This document shows positions 7,768 to 16,234 of a DNA stretch of 24,263 nt, piece by piece. The position numbers were made by a program, and so were the translations under genes. This DNA is from Betaproteobacteria bacterium UBA2293. GTDB taxonomy: Bacteria > Pseudomonadota > Gammaproteobacteria > Burkholderiales > Rhodocyclaceae. Within the stretch, counting starts at the first letter, position 1; every line of letters starts with the position of its first letter. Under the pieces are notes generated by a model. The model saw only the letters and a list, made by a program, of their open reading frames with translations, searched no databases and was not told where the DNA came from. The stretch spans positions 1 through 24,263 of the forward strand of contig DDWF01000217.1 of assembly GCA_002345845.1 (NCBI GenBank). The letters run 5' to 3'.

Positions 7768-10700
7768 GCCGCTGGATTGACGGCGCCGCTTGTCGGCGCC
7801 GGTTTGGGAGCCGCCAGCGCCGGGAAAGTGCGGCGGGCCTCGACAATGGTTTCAAGGGCTTCCGGAAAGGCGAAGGCCTCGATTTCGCCGACCAGTCTGT
7901 CGCCAACCGGGCCGAGGGCGGCGCGCAGTTTTCCGGCATGTTCGGTACCTCGCCGATAGGCTTCGAGGTCGGCCATCCTGAGCAGTTCTTCGAGTTCGCT
8001 GAGGAGTTGGCGCAGCAACGGCCAGTCGATGTCGGTCGCTGACTGTTCGGACTTGGGCAAGGCTTCGGCCAAGCCCTCAAGCAGCGCCAGCAGGTGCTGC
8101 TCGACGTCGCCGAGCGCCGGTTCCAGCTGGTCTTCCGGCTGCCCTTCCTTGATTGCCGCTTCCAGTTGGGCGGCACATTGCCGCAGCTTGCCGGCACCGA
8201 TGTTGCCGGCAACGCCTTTCAGCGAATGGGCAACGATCCGGGCATTTTCCCGGTCGCCGGTGGCCAGTGCGCCGCGTACCTTGCCGATGTCACTGCCATG
8301 CAGTTCGCCGAACAGCGACAACAGGTGCAGGTACTGGCCGACTTTATTGCGGACAATGTGCAGGCCGGCGTCGACATCGATGTCCGGCAGCCGGCGCAGG
8401 GCAGCGAGCACCTGCTCATCGTCAGCCGGTGCTGGCGCCGGCGGCGGCAACCATTTGAGCAGGGTGGCGTAGAGCAACCGGGGTTCCACTGGTTTGGCGA
8501 CGAAATCGTTCATGCCGGCGGCCGTGCATTCACGGCGATCCTCGGCGAGGACGCTGGCGGTCATCGCCAGGATGGGCATCTGCGCCCGGCCGGGTAGCTG
8601 GCGGATGGCGCGGGTGGCCTCAAGTCCGTCCATTTCCGGCATCTGAATGTCCATCAGCAGCAGGTCGTAATCGCTCTGGTTGGCCATGTCGACAGCTTGC
8701 CGCCCGTTGTCGGCAATATCGACGATCAGGCCGATCTCCTCCAGCAATTCGGCGGCAACTTCCTGATTGACCGCATTGTCCTCGACCAACAAGACCTTGC
8801 GGCCGCGCTGCTGACGGCGCAGTTGATCAAGGGCGAACTCGCCAGCCGCTGGCTGGTCGTCGGCCACATTGCTCGTGCCGCGCTGCAGGCGGGCGGTGAA
8901 CCAGAAGCAGCTGCCGATACCAGGCTCACTGTCGACACCGGTTTCGCCACCCATCAGTCCAGCCAGGCGGCGGGTGATGGCCAGCCCGAGGCCGGTTCCC
9001 CCATAGCGGCGGGTGGTGGACGGGTCGGCCTGCTCGAACGCCTTGAACAACTGGGGGATGGTCTCGCGGGCGATGCCGATGCCGGTATCGCGGACGGCGA
9101 AGCGGACCAGCAGGTCGTCGTTCTCTTCCGTCAGCAGCTCGGCGCTCATCTGGATGTAGCCGTGATCGGTGAATTTCACGGCGTTGCTGGCGTAGTTGAG
9201 CAGCGCCTGGCGCAGCCGGGTCGGGTCGCCGTGCAACGAGGCGGGCACATTGCCGGGCGCGACATCGACGCGCAATCCCTTGGCGACCGCCGGCTCGTTG
9301 ATCAGGCCGGCAACATGGTCGAGGACGTCGGCGAGGCGGAAATCGGTGTGCTCGATCTGCAGGCGCCCGGCCTCGATCTTCGACAGGTCGAGAATGTCGT
9401 TGAGGACGGACATCAGATGCTGGGCGGCGGCGTTGACCTTGCCCAGGCGGACGGCCTGCTGCGGCGTCGGATTTTCCCGGGCGAGCAGGTGGGTGATGCC
9501 GAGGATGGCATTCATCGGCGTCCGGATCTCGTGACTCATATTGGCCAGGAAGGCACTCTTCGCCTGATTGGCCGCCTCGGCCTGGGCCATGGCCAGATGC
9601 AGCTCGGTCGTGCGCTGGCGCACCTGGGCTTCAAGGCTGAGACGTTGGTTGTCGACTTCGGCCCGCAGGCGCTTCTGCTCGGTGATGTCCTGCTTGACGG
9701 CGGCGAAGTGGCTGATTTCGCCGTCCTCGCGACGCACCGGGGCGACGATGGCGAGTTCCGTGTATGCGCTGCCGTCCTTGCGCCGGTTCTCGAATTCGCC
9801 CTTCCAGGTCTCACCGCGGTCCAGCGTCAGCCACAACTCGTGGTAAACAGCTGCTTTCGTATTACCTGATTGCAGCATGCGTGGATTCTGGCCGATGACC
9901 TCGCTCTGCGCGTAACCGGTCGCCTGCTCGAAGGCTGAATTGACGTACTCGATGTTGCCGGCCAGATCGGTGATGACAATGCTCGCCGGGCTTTGCTCGA
10001 CGACCTGCGACAGCTTGCGCAGTTGCGCCTCGGCCGACTTGCGGGCGCTGATGTCGTGGACGATGGCGAACAGCAGCTCGCGCTCGTCGATGCGGATCGG
10101 CCCCCAGAACGCCTCGATCTCCCGTTCGCGGCCGTCGGCCAGGCGCTGGCGGCTGAACAGCCGGCCGATGTCGCCATTGTTCGCCGTTTCCTTCGCCGGC
10201 GGCGCGGCCAGATCGCGCAGGGTCATCGCACACAGGGTCGCGGCCGGCCAGCCGTAGAAACTGCAGGCCGCCGGGTTGACCTCGAGTACTTTGGTGTCGA
10301 CGGGATCGATGATCAGCATCGGCGTGTGCTGGTTGTCGAACAGTGCGCGGTAACGGGCCTCGCTATGCACCAGCGCCTGGCGGCCGCTCGCCACTGCCTG
10401 CGTCTTTTCGGCGACGCGGCGGCGGAGCAGGGTGTTGCCAGCCAGGGCCAGGAGCAGCAACAGTCCCAGAGCACCGACGGCCAGCCACACCTCGCGCGGT
10501 ACCACGCTCGGCGCCGGGACGGCTATCCAGCGGCCGACGATGCGGAAATAGGGGGAGTCGGCCGCTGCCTGCCAGCGTTCGAGATAGCGGTTGATGGTGT
10601 CCTGCACCTCCCGATTGCTCCCCTGGCGCGTTGCGTAATACAGCCGCGCTGGCTGGAACATCAACGTCGATTGGAGGAGCCGGTAAGTCGCCGCATTCGT

Positions 10701-11282
10701 GTCACCGTAGAAACGATTGGCCACGGCACCATCGACCGTACCGGCGGCCACCTGTTCAAACGCTGCCTGCAGCGAAGCCACCGGCACCAGTTCGGTGTGG
10801 ATGCCGAAGCCGGTCAGCAGTTCGCCCAGGTAGGCCTGCTGGATCGAGCCCTCAAGCACTGCCAGGCGTTTGCCGGCGAGGTCGGTGTAGGAGACGATCG
10901 GCGCTTCCCGGCGGTTGTAGATGCTCGACCAGTCGTGCAGCGCCGGCGTCTTGTGGAAGGCGAGCGTCCGCGCCCGCTCGTCGCTATAGGCGACATCCGG
11001 CAGCAGGTCGATGCTGCCCTCGCCGAGGGCGCTCAGGCACTCCTGCCAGCGGCAGGGGACGGCAACCAGCGTCCAGCCCTCCTGACGGGCGATTTCGCCG
11101 AGCAATTCGCCGAGTATGCCGCTTGGCTGACCGGTCGGATCGAGCATCAGCTTGGGCGGATTTTCATAGATGCCGACGCGCAATTCACGGGATTCGCCGC
11201 GTGCCGGCTGAGCGCCGAGGCTGACAAGGATCAGCAGGCAGCCGGCGAGAATTCGGGTCAGGGCGAAGCGTGAGGCAGTCAT
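7764..11282 (-). CDS. Hybrid sensor histidine kinase: SBP-PAS-PAS-HisKA-HATPase-REC-HPt
   Basis: 1172 residues from the ATG at 11282, which gives a proper signal peptide ([20 protein letters not shown]). Order: extracytoplasmic solute-binding type 3 domain (about 32-255), transmembrane helix (about 264-285), PAS (about 305-415), PAS with PAC (about 420-540), coiled coil, HisKA with H584 in NMSHEIRTP, HATPase with N700, D732 in DTGIGIA and GGTGLGLAI at 761-769, receiver domain with phospho-acceptor D878 and K930, then HPt with H1019 in AHSLKG. It should sense a small ligand, perhaps an amino acid, in the periplasm and run an intramolecular phosphorelay. No separate response regulator lies next to it. 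The last 80 residues form a helical tail without known motifs. Confidence 0.93.
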   Translation of the reverse strand: MTASRFALTRILAGCLLILVSLGAQPARGESRELRVGIYENPPKLMLDPTGQPSGILGELLGEIARQEGWTLVAVPCRWQECLSALGEGSIDLLPDVAYSDERARTLAFHKTPALHDWSSIYNRREAPIVSYTDLAGKRLAVLEGSIQQAYLGELLTGFGIHTELVPVASLQAAFEQVAAGTVDGAVANRFYGDTNAATYRLLQSTLMFQPARLYYATRQGSNREVQDTINRYLERWQAAADSPYFRIVGRWIAVPAPSVVPREVWLAVGALGLLLLLALAGNTLLRRRVAEKTQAVASGRQALVHSEARYRALFDNQHTPMLIIDPVDTKVLEVNPAACSFYGWPAATLCAMTLRDLAAPPAKETANNGDIGRLFSRQRLADGREREIEAFWGPIRIDERELLFAIVHDISARKSAEAQLRKLSQVVEQSPASIVITDLAGNIEYVNSAFEQATGYAQSEVIGQNPRMLQSGNTKAAVYHELWLTLDRGETWKGEFENRRKDGSAYTELAIVAPVRREDGEISHFAAVKQDITEQKRLRAEVDNQRLSLEAQVRQRTTELHLAMAQAEAANQAKSAFLANMSHEIRTPMNAILGITHLLARENPTPQQAVRLGKVNAAAQHLMSVLNDILDLSKIEAGRLQIEHTDFRLADVLDHVAGLINEPAVAKGLRVDVAPGNVPASLHGDPTRLRQALLNYASNAVKFTDHGYIQMSAELLTEENDDLLVRFAVRDTGIGIARETIPQLFKAFEQADPSTTRRYGGTGLGLAITRRLAGLMGGETGVDSEPGIGSCFWFTARLQRGTSNVADDQPAAGEFALDQLRRQQRGRKVLLVEDNAVNQEVAAELLEEIGLIVDIADNGRQAVDMANQSDYDLLLMDIQMPEMDGLEATRAIRQLPGRAQMPILAMTASVLAEDRRECTAAGMNDFVAKPVEPRLLYATLLKWLPPPAPAPADDEQVLAALRRLPDIDVDAGLHIVRNKVGQYLHLLSLFGELHGSDIGKVRGALATGDRENARIVAHSLKGVAGNIGAGKLRQCAAQLEAAIKEGQPEDQLEPALGDVEQHLLALLEGLAEALPKSEQSATDIDWPLLRQLLSELEELLRMADLEAYRRGTEHAGKLRAALGPVGDRLVGEIEAFAFPEALETIVEARRTFPALAAPKPAPTSGAVNPAA

Positions 11283-11361
11283 CGGGATGATGCCGGCTGG
11301 TGGGCGGCAGAGAGCGCGGACAGCCGAATATTGTAGGCGAAGCCGTCGGCGACAAACGGAC

Positions 11362-11386
11362 AAAAAAATGCCCGGCAATGCCGGGC
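11362..11386 (-). terminator. Rho-independent terminator, second behind rpiA
   Basis: On the minus strand, GCCCGGC-ATT-GCCGGGC (11370-11386) is followed by ATTTTTTT (11362-11369). The compact 7-bp GC stem, 3-nt loop and T tract make it the better of the two candidate terminators after rpiA. It also shields the start region of the hybrid kinase. Confidence 0.75.
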
Positions 11387-11446
11387 CAGGGGAGAGAGTC
11401 CTGATCGTGCTGTCAGGTGGTCAACTGCATTGGCAAACGCCGGCCC

Positions 11447-11499
11447 AAAAAGTAACGGCGGCCCGACGGATGCGCTGCGCATCAGTCTAGGCCGCCGTT
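11447..11499 (-). terminator. Long nested hairpin with T tract directly behind rpiA
   Basis: A perfect 10-bp outer stem, AACGGCGGCC (11454-11463) with GGCCGCCGTT (11490-11499), encloses an inner stem GATGCGC (11469-11475) / GCGCATC (11477-11483). On the minus strand it begins 41 nt after the rpiA stop and is followed by ACTTTTT (11447-11453). It looks like a large terminator. The nested form is unusual, and it may also protect the mRNA end. Confidence 0.55.
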
Positions 11500-11539
11500 G
11501 TGACAGCAGGATGACGGCTGGCGTGCCGCGATCGTTGTT

Positions 11540-12208
11540 TCAGTCGATGCGGCGGACGCCTTCGGCGGTGCCGAGCAGCAACACGTTGGCTGGGCGCACG
11601 GCGAACAGACCGTTGGTGACGACGCCGACGATCTGGTTGATCTGCGCCTCCAGGTTCTTGGGATCACTGATCGACAGACCGTGCACATCGATGATGATGT
11701 TGCCGTTGTCGGTAACGAAACCCTCGCGCAACACCGGCTTGCCACCCAGGCGGGTCAGTTCGCGGGCAACCTGGGCGCGGGCCATGGGAATCACCTCGAC
11801 CGGCAGCGGAAACTTGCCCATGGTATCGACCAGCTTCGAGGCATCGCAGATGCAGACGAAGGTCTTGGCCACGGCGGCCACGATCTTCTCGCGCGTCAAC
11901 GCGCCGCCGCCGCCCTTGATCATGTTCAGGCCGCCATCGATTTCGTCGGCGCCATCGACATAGACGGGGATGTCGTCGACCTCGTTGAGATCGAGCACGC
12001 GGATGCCATGTCCCTCAAGACGCTTGCGCGTTGCCTCGGAGCTGGCGACAGCGCTCGGATAGCGCTCCTTCAGCGCAGCCAGGGCATCGATGAAGAAATT
12101 GGCCGTCGAGCCGGTGCCGACGCCGATGATGCTGCCGGCCGGCGCATTTGCCGCCACGTAATCGGCGGCGGCCTGGGCCACGGCCTGCTTGAGTTCGTCC
12201 TGGGTCAT
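11540..12208 (-). CDS. rpiA: Ribose-5-phosphate isomerase A
   Basis: 222 residues, close to the 219 of E. coli RpiA. It interconverts ribose-5-phosphate and ribulose-5-phosphate in the cytosolic pentose phosphate pathway. Seen: GVGTGSTA near 29-36, VDGADEID at 84-91 and [14 protein letters not shown] at 98-111, which carries the catalytic glutamate E107; the C-terminal [13 protein letters not shown] and LLGTAEGV are conserved. AGGAG lies 8 nt before the ATG. It stands alone: the upstream gene is divergent and two terminators follow, so it is probably monocistronic. Confidence 0.97.
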   Translation of the reverse strand: MTQDELKQAVAQAAADYVAANAPAGSIIGVGTGSTANFFIDALAALKERYPSAVASSEATRKRLEGHGIRVLDLNEVDDIPVYVDGADEIDGGLNMIKGGGGALTREKIVAAVAKTFVCICDASKLVDTMGKFPLPVEVIPMARAQVARELTRLGGKPVLREGFVTDNGNIIIDVHGLSISDPKNLEAQINQIVGVVTNGLFAVRPANVLLLGTAEGVRRID

Positions 12209-12325
12209 GCCTGCTTCTCCTGGTCAGTCGTGATTGGCCGCCATTTTACCTGTCAAAAAAGTTTAACTTTCAGATCCTTCCGAAAGCACTAAACTAGATA
12301 TGCTGTTTTTTAAAGGGAGAACACG

Positions 12326-12952
12326 ATGACCGAAGAAAAGAACAACGCTCAGGAAGCAAGCAGCGCCAAAGCTGCCCCCACTCCAGCCACTCAGGCTGCC
12401 GTGGCGAAACCCGCAGCGGCTGTAGCGACGAAGAAGCCTGCTGCCAAACCGGCTGCCAAGCCAGCCGCCAAACCGACGGCCAGAGCGAGCACGAAACCCG
12501 CTGCCAAGCCGGCAGTCGCCAAGCCAGCCGCCGCCGCGGCCGCGGCCAAGCCCCCGGTCGCCCGCAAGCGCTCGGCCGTCGACGAAACCGTCGACAAGCA
12601 TCAGAAGGAACTGGCCGATGCGCTGGTGCAGGCGCAGGCGATCAAGTACGACAAGAGCAAGCACATCAAGCCGGCGGCCAAAGCTGCCAAGCCGGTGAAG
12701 GCCGAGAAACCGGCCAAAGCGGAAAAACCAGTCAAGGCAAAGAAGCCGAAGCTGGTGCGCGACAGCTTCGCCATGCCGGAAGGCGAGTACGCCCTGATCG
12801 GCGAACTCAAGAAGCGCCTGGCCGGCGAATACAAGAAGTCGGAACTGCTACGGGCTGGCGTCATCGTCCTGGCGGCGCTCAACGATACTGAGCTGAAGGC
12901 GGTCATGAGCCACATCGAGCGCATCAAGACCGGACGGCCGAGCAAGAAGTAA
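12326..12952 (+). CDS. Histone H1-like Lys/Ala/Pro-rich protein with C-terminal helical module
   Basis: 208 residues, start supported by GGGAG 7 nt upstream. Residues 14-80 are almost only Ala, Lys and Pro in KPAA/KPAAK repeats, as in AlgP-like or H1-like proteins; a second Lys-rich run (KPAKAEKP type) lies at 115-142. Between them is a helical KRSAVDETVDKHQKELADAL stretch. The C-terminal part, about 143-208, is well ordered: LVRDSFAMPEGEYALI, LKKRLAGEYKKSELLRAGV, KTGRPSKK. It resembles a ribbon-helix-helix or similar DNA-binding module seen at the end of such proteins in betaproteobacteria. It probably binds DNA through both parts and affects nucleoid structure. The repeats are low complexity and could vary in length between strains. 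Confidence 0.8.
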   Translation: MTEEKNNAQEASSAKAAPTPATQAAVAKPAAAVATKKPAAKPAAKPAAKPTARASTKPAAKPAVAKPAAAAAAAKPPVARKRSAVDETVDKHQKELADALVQAQAIKYDKSKHIKPAAKAAKPVKAEKPAKAEKPVKAKKPKLVRDSFAMPEGEYALIGELKKRLAGEYKKSELLRAGVIVLAALNDTELKAVMSHIERIKTGRPSKK

Positions 12953-12993
12953 GCGTTACTCAGACCGGCGCGCTGCGCAAAGCTACAGGAGAG

Positions 12994-13024
12994 AAAAAAG
13001 GCCAGCAGTACGCTGGCCTTCTTC
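12994..13024. terminator. Bidirectional terminator
   Basis: A 9-bp stem AAGGCCAGC (12998-13006) with GCTGGCCTT (13012-13020) has a 5-nt loop AGTAC. Six A's (12994-12999) precede it, giving a T tract for leftward transcripts, and TTCTTCT follows for rightward ones. It lies between the convergent H1-like gene and the 68-codon gene. Confidence 0.8.
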
Positions 13025-13059
13025 TGGATCAGCCCGGCTGCGGGGCTGGTACTTCCCCG

Positions 13060-13266
13060 CTAGGCACTGCCCGGGGCAAGCTGGAGCGCCACCAGGGTGC
13101 GCTCCGAGACGATCAGGCGCTTGCGGATACCGGCGCCGATCTTGCGTTCCACTTCCCACATCGCCAATCCCTTGACGACGGCGACTTGTTGAATTGCGGT
13201 CACGACATCACCCAGCTTGGTGCAGAGGTAATCGGCGCCACGTTCGATTGAAGACTTCACTTTCAT
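13060..13266 (-). CDS. Small hypothetical protein
   Basis: 68 residues; I do not recognise the family. It has no signal peptide or membrane helix. It is basic, with CTKLGDVVTAIQQVAVVKGL, then MWEVERKIGAGIRKR and a hydrophobic end. The predicted fold is alpha-helical. The start has GGGAG about 11 nt upstream, composition matches the neighbours, and a bidirectional terminator lies at its 3' end, all of which support a real gene. It follows the metallo-beta-lactamase-fold gene on the same strand after 148 nt that hold several hairpins, so it may be separately transcribed. Confidence 0.6.
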   Translation of the reverse strand: MKVKSSIERGADYLCTKLGDVVTAIQQVAVVKGLAMWEVERKIGAGIRKRLIVSERTLVALQLAPGSA

Positions 13267-13350
13267 TCGGCCAAATCTCCCTTGTGGTTGAAACGAAGTT
13301 CCATCCTACCGGTCTGGAGCGGCTCTGAAAACTGTATATCCGGAACGGCT

Positions 13351-13430
13351 TGTTCGATTAAAGCGAACAGTGGCCCAATGCCCCGCCAGGCGGGGCATTG
13401 CCTCGGGAAGCCGCTTACTGAGCGGCTTCC
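13351..13430. repeat. Cluster of three hairpins at the 3' end of the MBL-fold gene
   Basis: Three inverted repeats lie side by side: TGTTCG/CGAACA (13351-13369), a perfect 12-bp palindromic arm pair CAATGCCCCGCC/GGCGGGGCATTG around one base (13376-13400), and GGAAGCCGCT/AGCGGCTTCC (13406-13430), whose stem contains the gene's stop codon. None has a T tract on either strand. They may stabilise the mRNA 3' end, act as a Rho-linked end, or be a REP-like element. Confidence 0.55.
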
Positions 13431-14347
13431 AGGCGTAGGTAGGCGCGGTTCACGTTGCCCCGGTGTAGCTCGTCGAAGTTGCGCAAGTGCTTGAAAGCGG
13501 GGGCTTCCTTCATGGCGCCGACGGCCGTGTCGACGCCGGCCATGTCTTCGGCGAATTTCTTCGTGCCGGCGACAACGAAGGCCAGGTAGTCGCCCGTCTC
13601 GCGCTGCGCCTGGGCAACATCGCAAACCCGGCCGTGGCCCGGCACGATGCGCAGCGGGTGCAGGGCGACGGCCTCTTTGAAGGCATGCAGCCAGGTTTCG
13701 GCATTGCTCTCGGGGAGGATGCCGAGCAGGCGGTCTACATAGATGTGGTCGCCGGAGAAGAGGATTTTTTCCTTGGGCAGCCAGACCACGGCGTCACCAG
13801 CAAAGTGGGCATCGGCGAAGTAGTGCAGTTCCAGCATCCGACCGCCCAGCGTCAGCGTCTGCCTGTCGCCGGCCAGCGGTTTGGCGGCAGGAGTCGGGAC
13901 GGTGCCTTTCATCTGCTCCTTGAGTTCCGGCAGCAGCGATTCGACCTGCCCCTTGCCCAGACGGGCCTGTGTCGTTGCCGTGCGCTGCAGGGCGATGATC
14001 TGTGCCCCCTGCGCAGCGAAGTAGCCATTACCCAGCCAGCGGTGGTCCTGGACGCCGGTGTTGATCACCCACTTGACCGGTTTGCCGGTCAGCTTGCGGG
14101 CTTCGCTTTCCAGCAGTTTGGCGGCGACGGTCGAGGCGCCGGAATCGATCAGGATGGTGCCGTCCGGCGTATCAATGACGCCATAGTTGGCATTCAGGCC
14201 GAAGTTTTCATGTAGTCGACCACCGGTCTGACCGATCAGCGCGAAGACGCCATTGCCCAGGGATTCAACCGTCAGTAGCGCGTCAGCGCGCACCGACTGG
14301 GTGAACATCAACAGGGCGCCCGTCAGCGCCAGCAGGGTTTTTTTCAT
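13415..14347 (-). CDS. Exported metallo-beta-lactamase-fold protein with altered metal motif
   Basis: 310 residues from the ATG at 14347, which has AGGAG upstream and starts a clean signal peptide cut near SVRA-DA (about residue 21). The MBL fold is clear: GVIDTPDGTILIDSG at 56-70, NTGVQDHRWLGN at 96-107, H181 in DAHFAGDAVVWLP, D200 in LFSGDHIYVD, and H238 in VPGHGRV. In the family the first motif is normally HxHxDH; here the first two histidines are replaced (G98, Q100), leaving D101-H102. The later ligands remain. It acts in the periplasm. Related proteins with the full motif accompany quinoprotein or sulfur oxidation systems. Its substrate is unknown. Confidence 0.85.
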   Translation of the reverse strand: MKKTLLALTGALLMFTQSVRADALLTVESLGNGVFALIGQTGGRLHENFGLNANYGVIDTPDGTILIDSGASTVAAKLLESEARKLTGKPVKWVINTGVQDHRWLGNGYFAAQGAQIIALQRTATTQARLGKGQVESLLPELKEQMKGTVPTPAAKPLAGDRQTLTLGGRMLELHYFADAHFAGDAVVWLPKEKILFSGDHIYVDRLLGILPESNAETWLHAFKEAVALHPLRIVPGHGRVCDVAQAQRETGDYLAFVVAGTKKFAEDMAGVDTAVGAMKEAPAFKHLRNFDELHRGNVNRAYLRLEAAQ

Positions 14348-14400
14348 TGTCTCTCTCCTCGGTTGGGGTGGTTTCATTGGCTTATAACCAAGTGCTTATT

Positions 14401-14535
14401 TTAGCCCGCATCGGGGATGCCGCCGGCGTGCACCACCTTGCCGTCCACCACCACGCGTCACTGTCCGATCTTTGACATTTCCTCTACCTTGCTCAGAGTG
14501 ATCGCGCCGCCATTTTTTGGCAGCGACTTGCTCGA
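14401..14535 (-). pseudogene. Possible decayed gene end
   Basis: The 249-bp gap between the MBL-fold and cytochrome b5 genes has no intact gene. One minus-strand frame reads NGGAITLSKVEEMSKIGQ, then an in-frame TGA (14458-14460), then RVVVDGKVVHAGGIPDAG and TAA (14401-14403). Just upstream, in another frame, CPEVRLIEQVAAK runs toward it and would join with one frameshift in an A run. The pieces look protein-like, so this may be the damaged C-terminus of a lost enzyme. I cannot name it, and chance is not excluded. Confidence 0.3.
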
Positions 14536-14596
14536 TCAGCCTCACCTCAGGACAGGCGATGAGGGCTGTCGGGTGCGGTTTGTACGTCGGAAGTGT

Positions 14597-14962
14597 TCAT
14601 GCTTCCGCGGCGAATTTGCCGATCTTGTACTGCGGCAACAATTCGTCGGCAGCGGACGAATGCGGCCGGCCCTTGGTCTTGGTGTCGTAGGCTGCCGTGG
14701 CCTCCCGGCCGCACCAGGGGTTAATCAGGGCGGGGCGCGAAGGATGGTCGGGCAGGTAGGTCGTCAGGTCATAGACGTCACCGCGGATGGCCATCCAGCA
14801 ATCCTCGGGCGTCGCGTGTCTGGCGAGTTCGCCCAGGGTGTAGCGCTTTTCGCTGACGATGGCCGGCGCTGGCGGTGCTGCTGGCTGCCGTAACGCAGCC
14901 GCCCCGATGGCCGCCAACAGCAGCCAGAAGACCAGGGTCGAGGCGATAAAGAGGCGGCGCAT
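14597..14962 (-). CDS. Membrane-anchored cytochrome b5-like protein
   Basis: 121 residues from the ATG at 14962, which overlaps the upstream reductase stop by one base (TGATG). Residues 4-24 form a hydrophobic anchor or signal. A cytochrome b5 heme domain follows at about 38-118: YTLGELARHATPEDCW, DVYDLTTYLPDHP with heme ligand H73, and GRPHSSAADELL with H101, ending QYKIGKF. The usual HPGG is HPSRP here. Both heme histidines are kept. It should carry electrons on the periplasmic face, most likely to or from the ferric-reductase-like protein encoded directly upstream in the same operon. Confidence 0.88.
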   Translation of the reverse strand: MRRLFIASTLVFWLLLAAIGAAALRQPAAPPAPAIVSEKRYTLGELARHATPEDCWMAIRGDVYDLTTYLPDHPSRPALINPWCGREATAAYDTKTKGRPHSSAADELLPQYKIGKFAAEA

Positions 14963-16215
14963 CAGCGGAACTCGAAATTTTCGAAATGGATATGGCGGGG
15001 CGTGATTCCTCTCGCCTTGAGCCATTTCCGTAGACTCGTCACCAGCCCCGGTGGGCCACACAGATAGCACTCATGCCTTGCCAGATCGCTTCCTGGCGGG
15101 GCGATGATATCCAGATCGGGAAGCGCGCTGCCGGTCACCACGGGGTGCAGGGAAAATTGCGGGTCTTTGGCGGCCAGACGCTGCAGTTCCTGGAGAAAGG
15201 CGGCGTCGGCATCGCTCCGGTAGAAGTAGAAAAGCTGCGTCGGCAGGCTCAGCGGCGCTGCGCGCAGGCGGGCGAGAAATGGCGTGATGCCGATGCCGCC
15301 GGCGATCCACAGTTGTGGTGCCGTGCTTTGCTCGGCCAGGAAGCAGCCAAAGCCGCCTTGCACGCGCGCCATGACACCCGGCGTGATCGACTGGATCCGG
15401 CGCGTGCAGTCGCCGAGCGCTTTCACCCCCAGGCGCAGGTCACCGTCAGGGCCGGCAGCGCTGATGGTGAACGGATGGTATTCGCCACAGCCGTGAAAGC
15501 CCGGGCCGTTGAAAAAGGCGACCAGAACGAACTGCCCGGGTCTTGCCGAAAACGGCTCGGCCAGCGGCTGTAGCGATATCTCGACCAGGTTGTCGGCCAC
15601 CGCTCTGGCGCTGCGCACGACATAGGGGTGGGCGCCGATGCCGAAATCGGCACGCAGGCTGCGCCAGCCGAGAAAGATGGTGGTCAACAGCAAAAACAGC
15701 CAGGTCGGCTGGGCGATGCCGAGCATGAGCAGGTGCCAGAGGCCGATCAGTACGGCCAAGCCCAGTCCCATGTGCAGCCAGCGCCAAGTGCGATAGGCAA
15801 TGCGCCGGTCGAAGGTTGTGGCCAGGCCGCCCATCAGTAGCAGCAGGGAGAGCCAGCCAAGCCACACCGGCCAGCCCTGGTCCACTGGCGACAGGGTTTG
15901 CCATGCTTGTTGCGCACGCTCCGGCAGGGCATCGGCGGCCAGCAGCAGCGGATGGGCAAGTAATAGGAGGTAGGCGGCCATGCCCGCCCAGTGGTGCCAG
16001 CGATACATTCGCTCCAGGCCGCCCAGGCACTCGGCGAGCCGCGGCTCACGCAGCATCAGCAGCAGGCTTGCCAGCAGCAGGCCGCAGCCGCTCCAGCCGG
16101 CGATGATGCCGAGGCTGCGGGCCGGCGTCAGGCCTTCGGGTAGCGCCCAGTAGACCGGGGCGCTTGCCGCGGCCAGAACCAGCAGGGGGATCGAAACCTG
16201 GCGCAGGATGGGCAT
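14962..16215 (-). CDS. Ferric-reductase-like membrane flavoprotein (NADPH oxidase/FRE family)
   Basis: 417 residues from the ATG at 16215. The N-terminal half has about six membrane helices. Heme-ligand histidines lie in pairs: H74/H75 with H88 (YRWHHWAG to LAHPLLL) and H148 with H161. The C-terminal half is a ferredoxin-reductase-type module: a beta barrel with the FAD motif HPFTIS at 247-252, the nucleotide-binding WIAGGIGITPFLARL at 303-317, and YLCGPPGL close to the end. It would pass electrons from cytosolic NAD(P)H through FAD and two hemes to the periplasm. Genes for a periplasmic protein and a cytochrome b5 flank it on the same strand. The start lacks a ribosome site, 19 nt after the previous stop, so coupling is likely. 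Confidence 0.88.
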   Translation of the reverse strand: MPILRQVSIPLLVLAAASAPVYWALPEGLTPARSLGIIAGWSGCGLLLASLLLMLREPRLAECLGGLERMYRWHHWAGMAAYLLLLAHPLLLAADALPERAQQAWQTLSPVDQGWPVWLGWLSLLLLMGGLATTFDRRIAYRTWRWLHMGLGLAVLIGLWHLLMLGIAQPTWLFLLLTTIFLGWRSLRADFGIGAHPYVVRSARAVADNLVEISLQPLAEPFSARPGQFVLVAFFNGPGFHGCGEYHPFTISAAGPDGDLRLGVKALGDCTRRIQSITPGVMARVQGGFGCFLAEQSTAPQLWIAGGIGITPFLARLRAAPLSLPTQLFYFYRSDADAAFLQELQRLAAKDPQFSLHPVVTGSALPDLDIIAPPGSDLARHECYLCGPPGLVTSLRKWLKARGITPRHIHFENFEFR

Positions 16216-16234
16216 GGACGGTGGCGGTGGCGAA

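Noticed and set aside
12262..12300. Sigma-70 promoter of the H1-like gene
   Set aside because: TAAACT could be a -10, but no matching -35 is at a valid distance, so it was not listed.
12380..12560. Tandem DNA repeats or a CRISPR-like array
   Set aside because: The periodicity comes from codons of a KPAA protein repeat; units are short and imperfect with no spacers.
14458..14460. In-frame TGA as a selenocysteine codon
   Set aside because: The open frame before it is only 25 codons and starts after another TGA, no selenoprotein family fits, and no SECIS-like hairpin was identified right after it.
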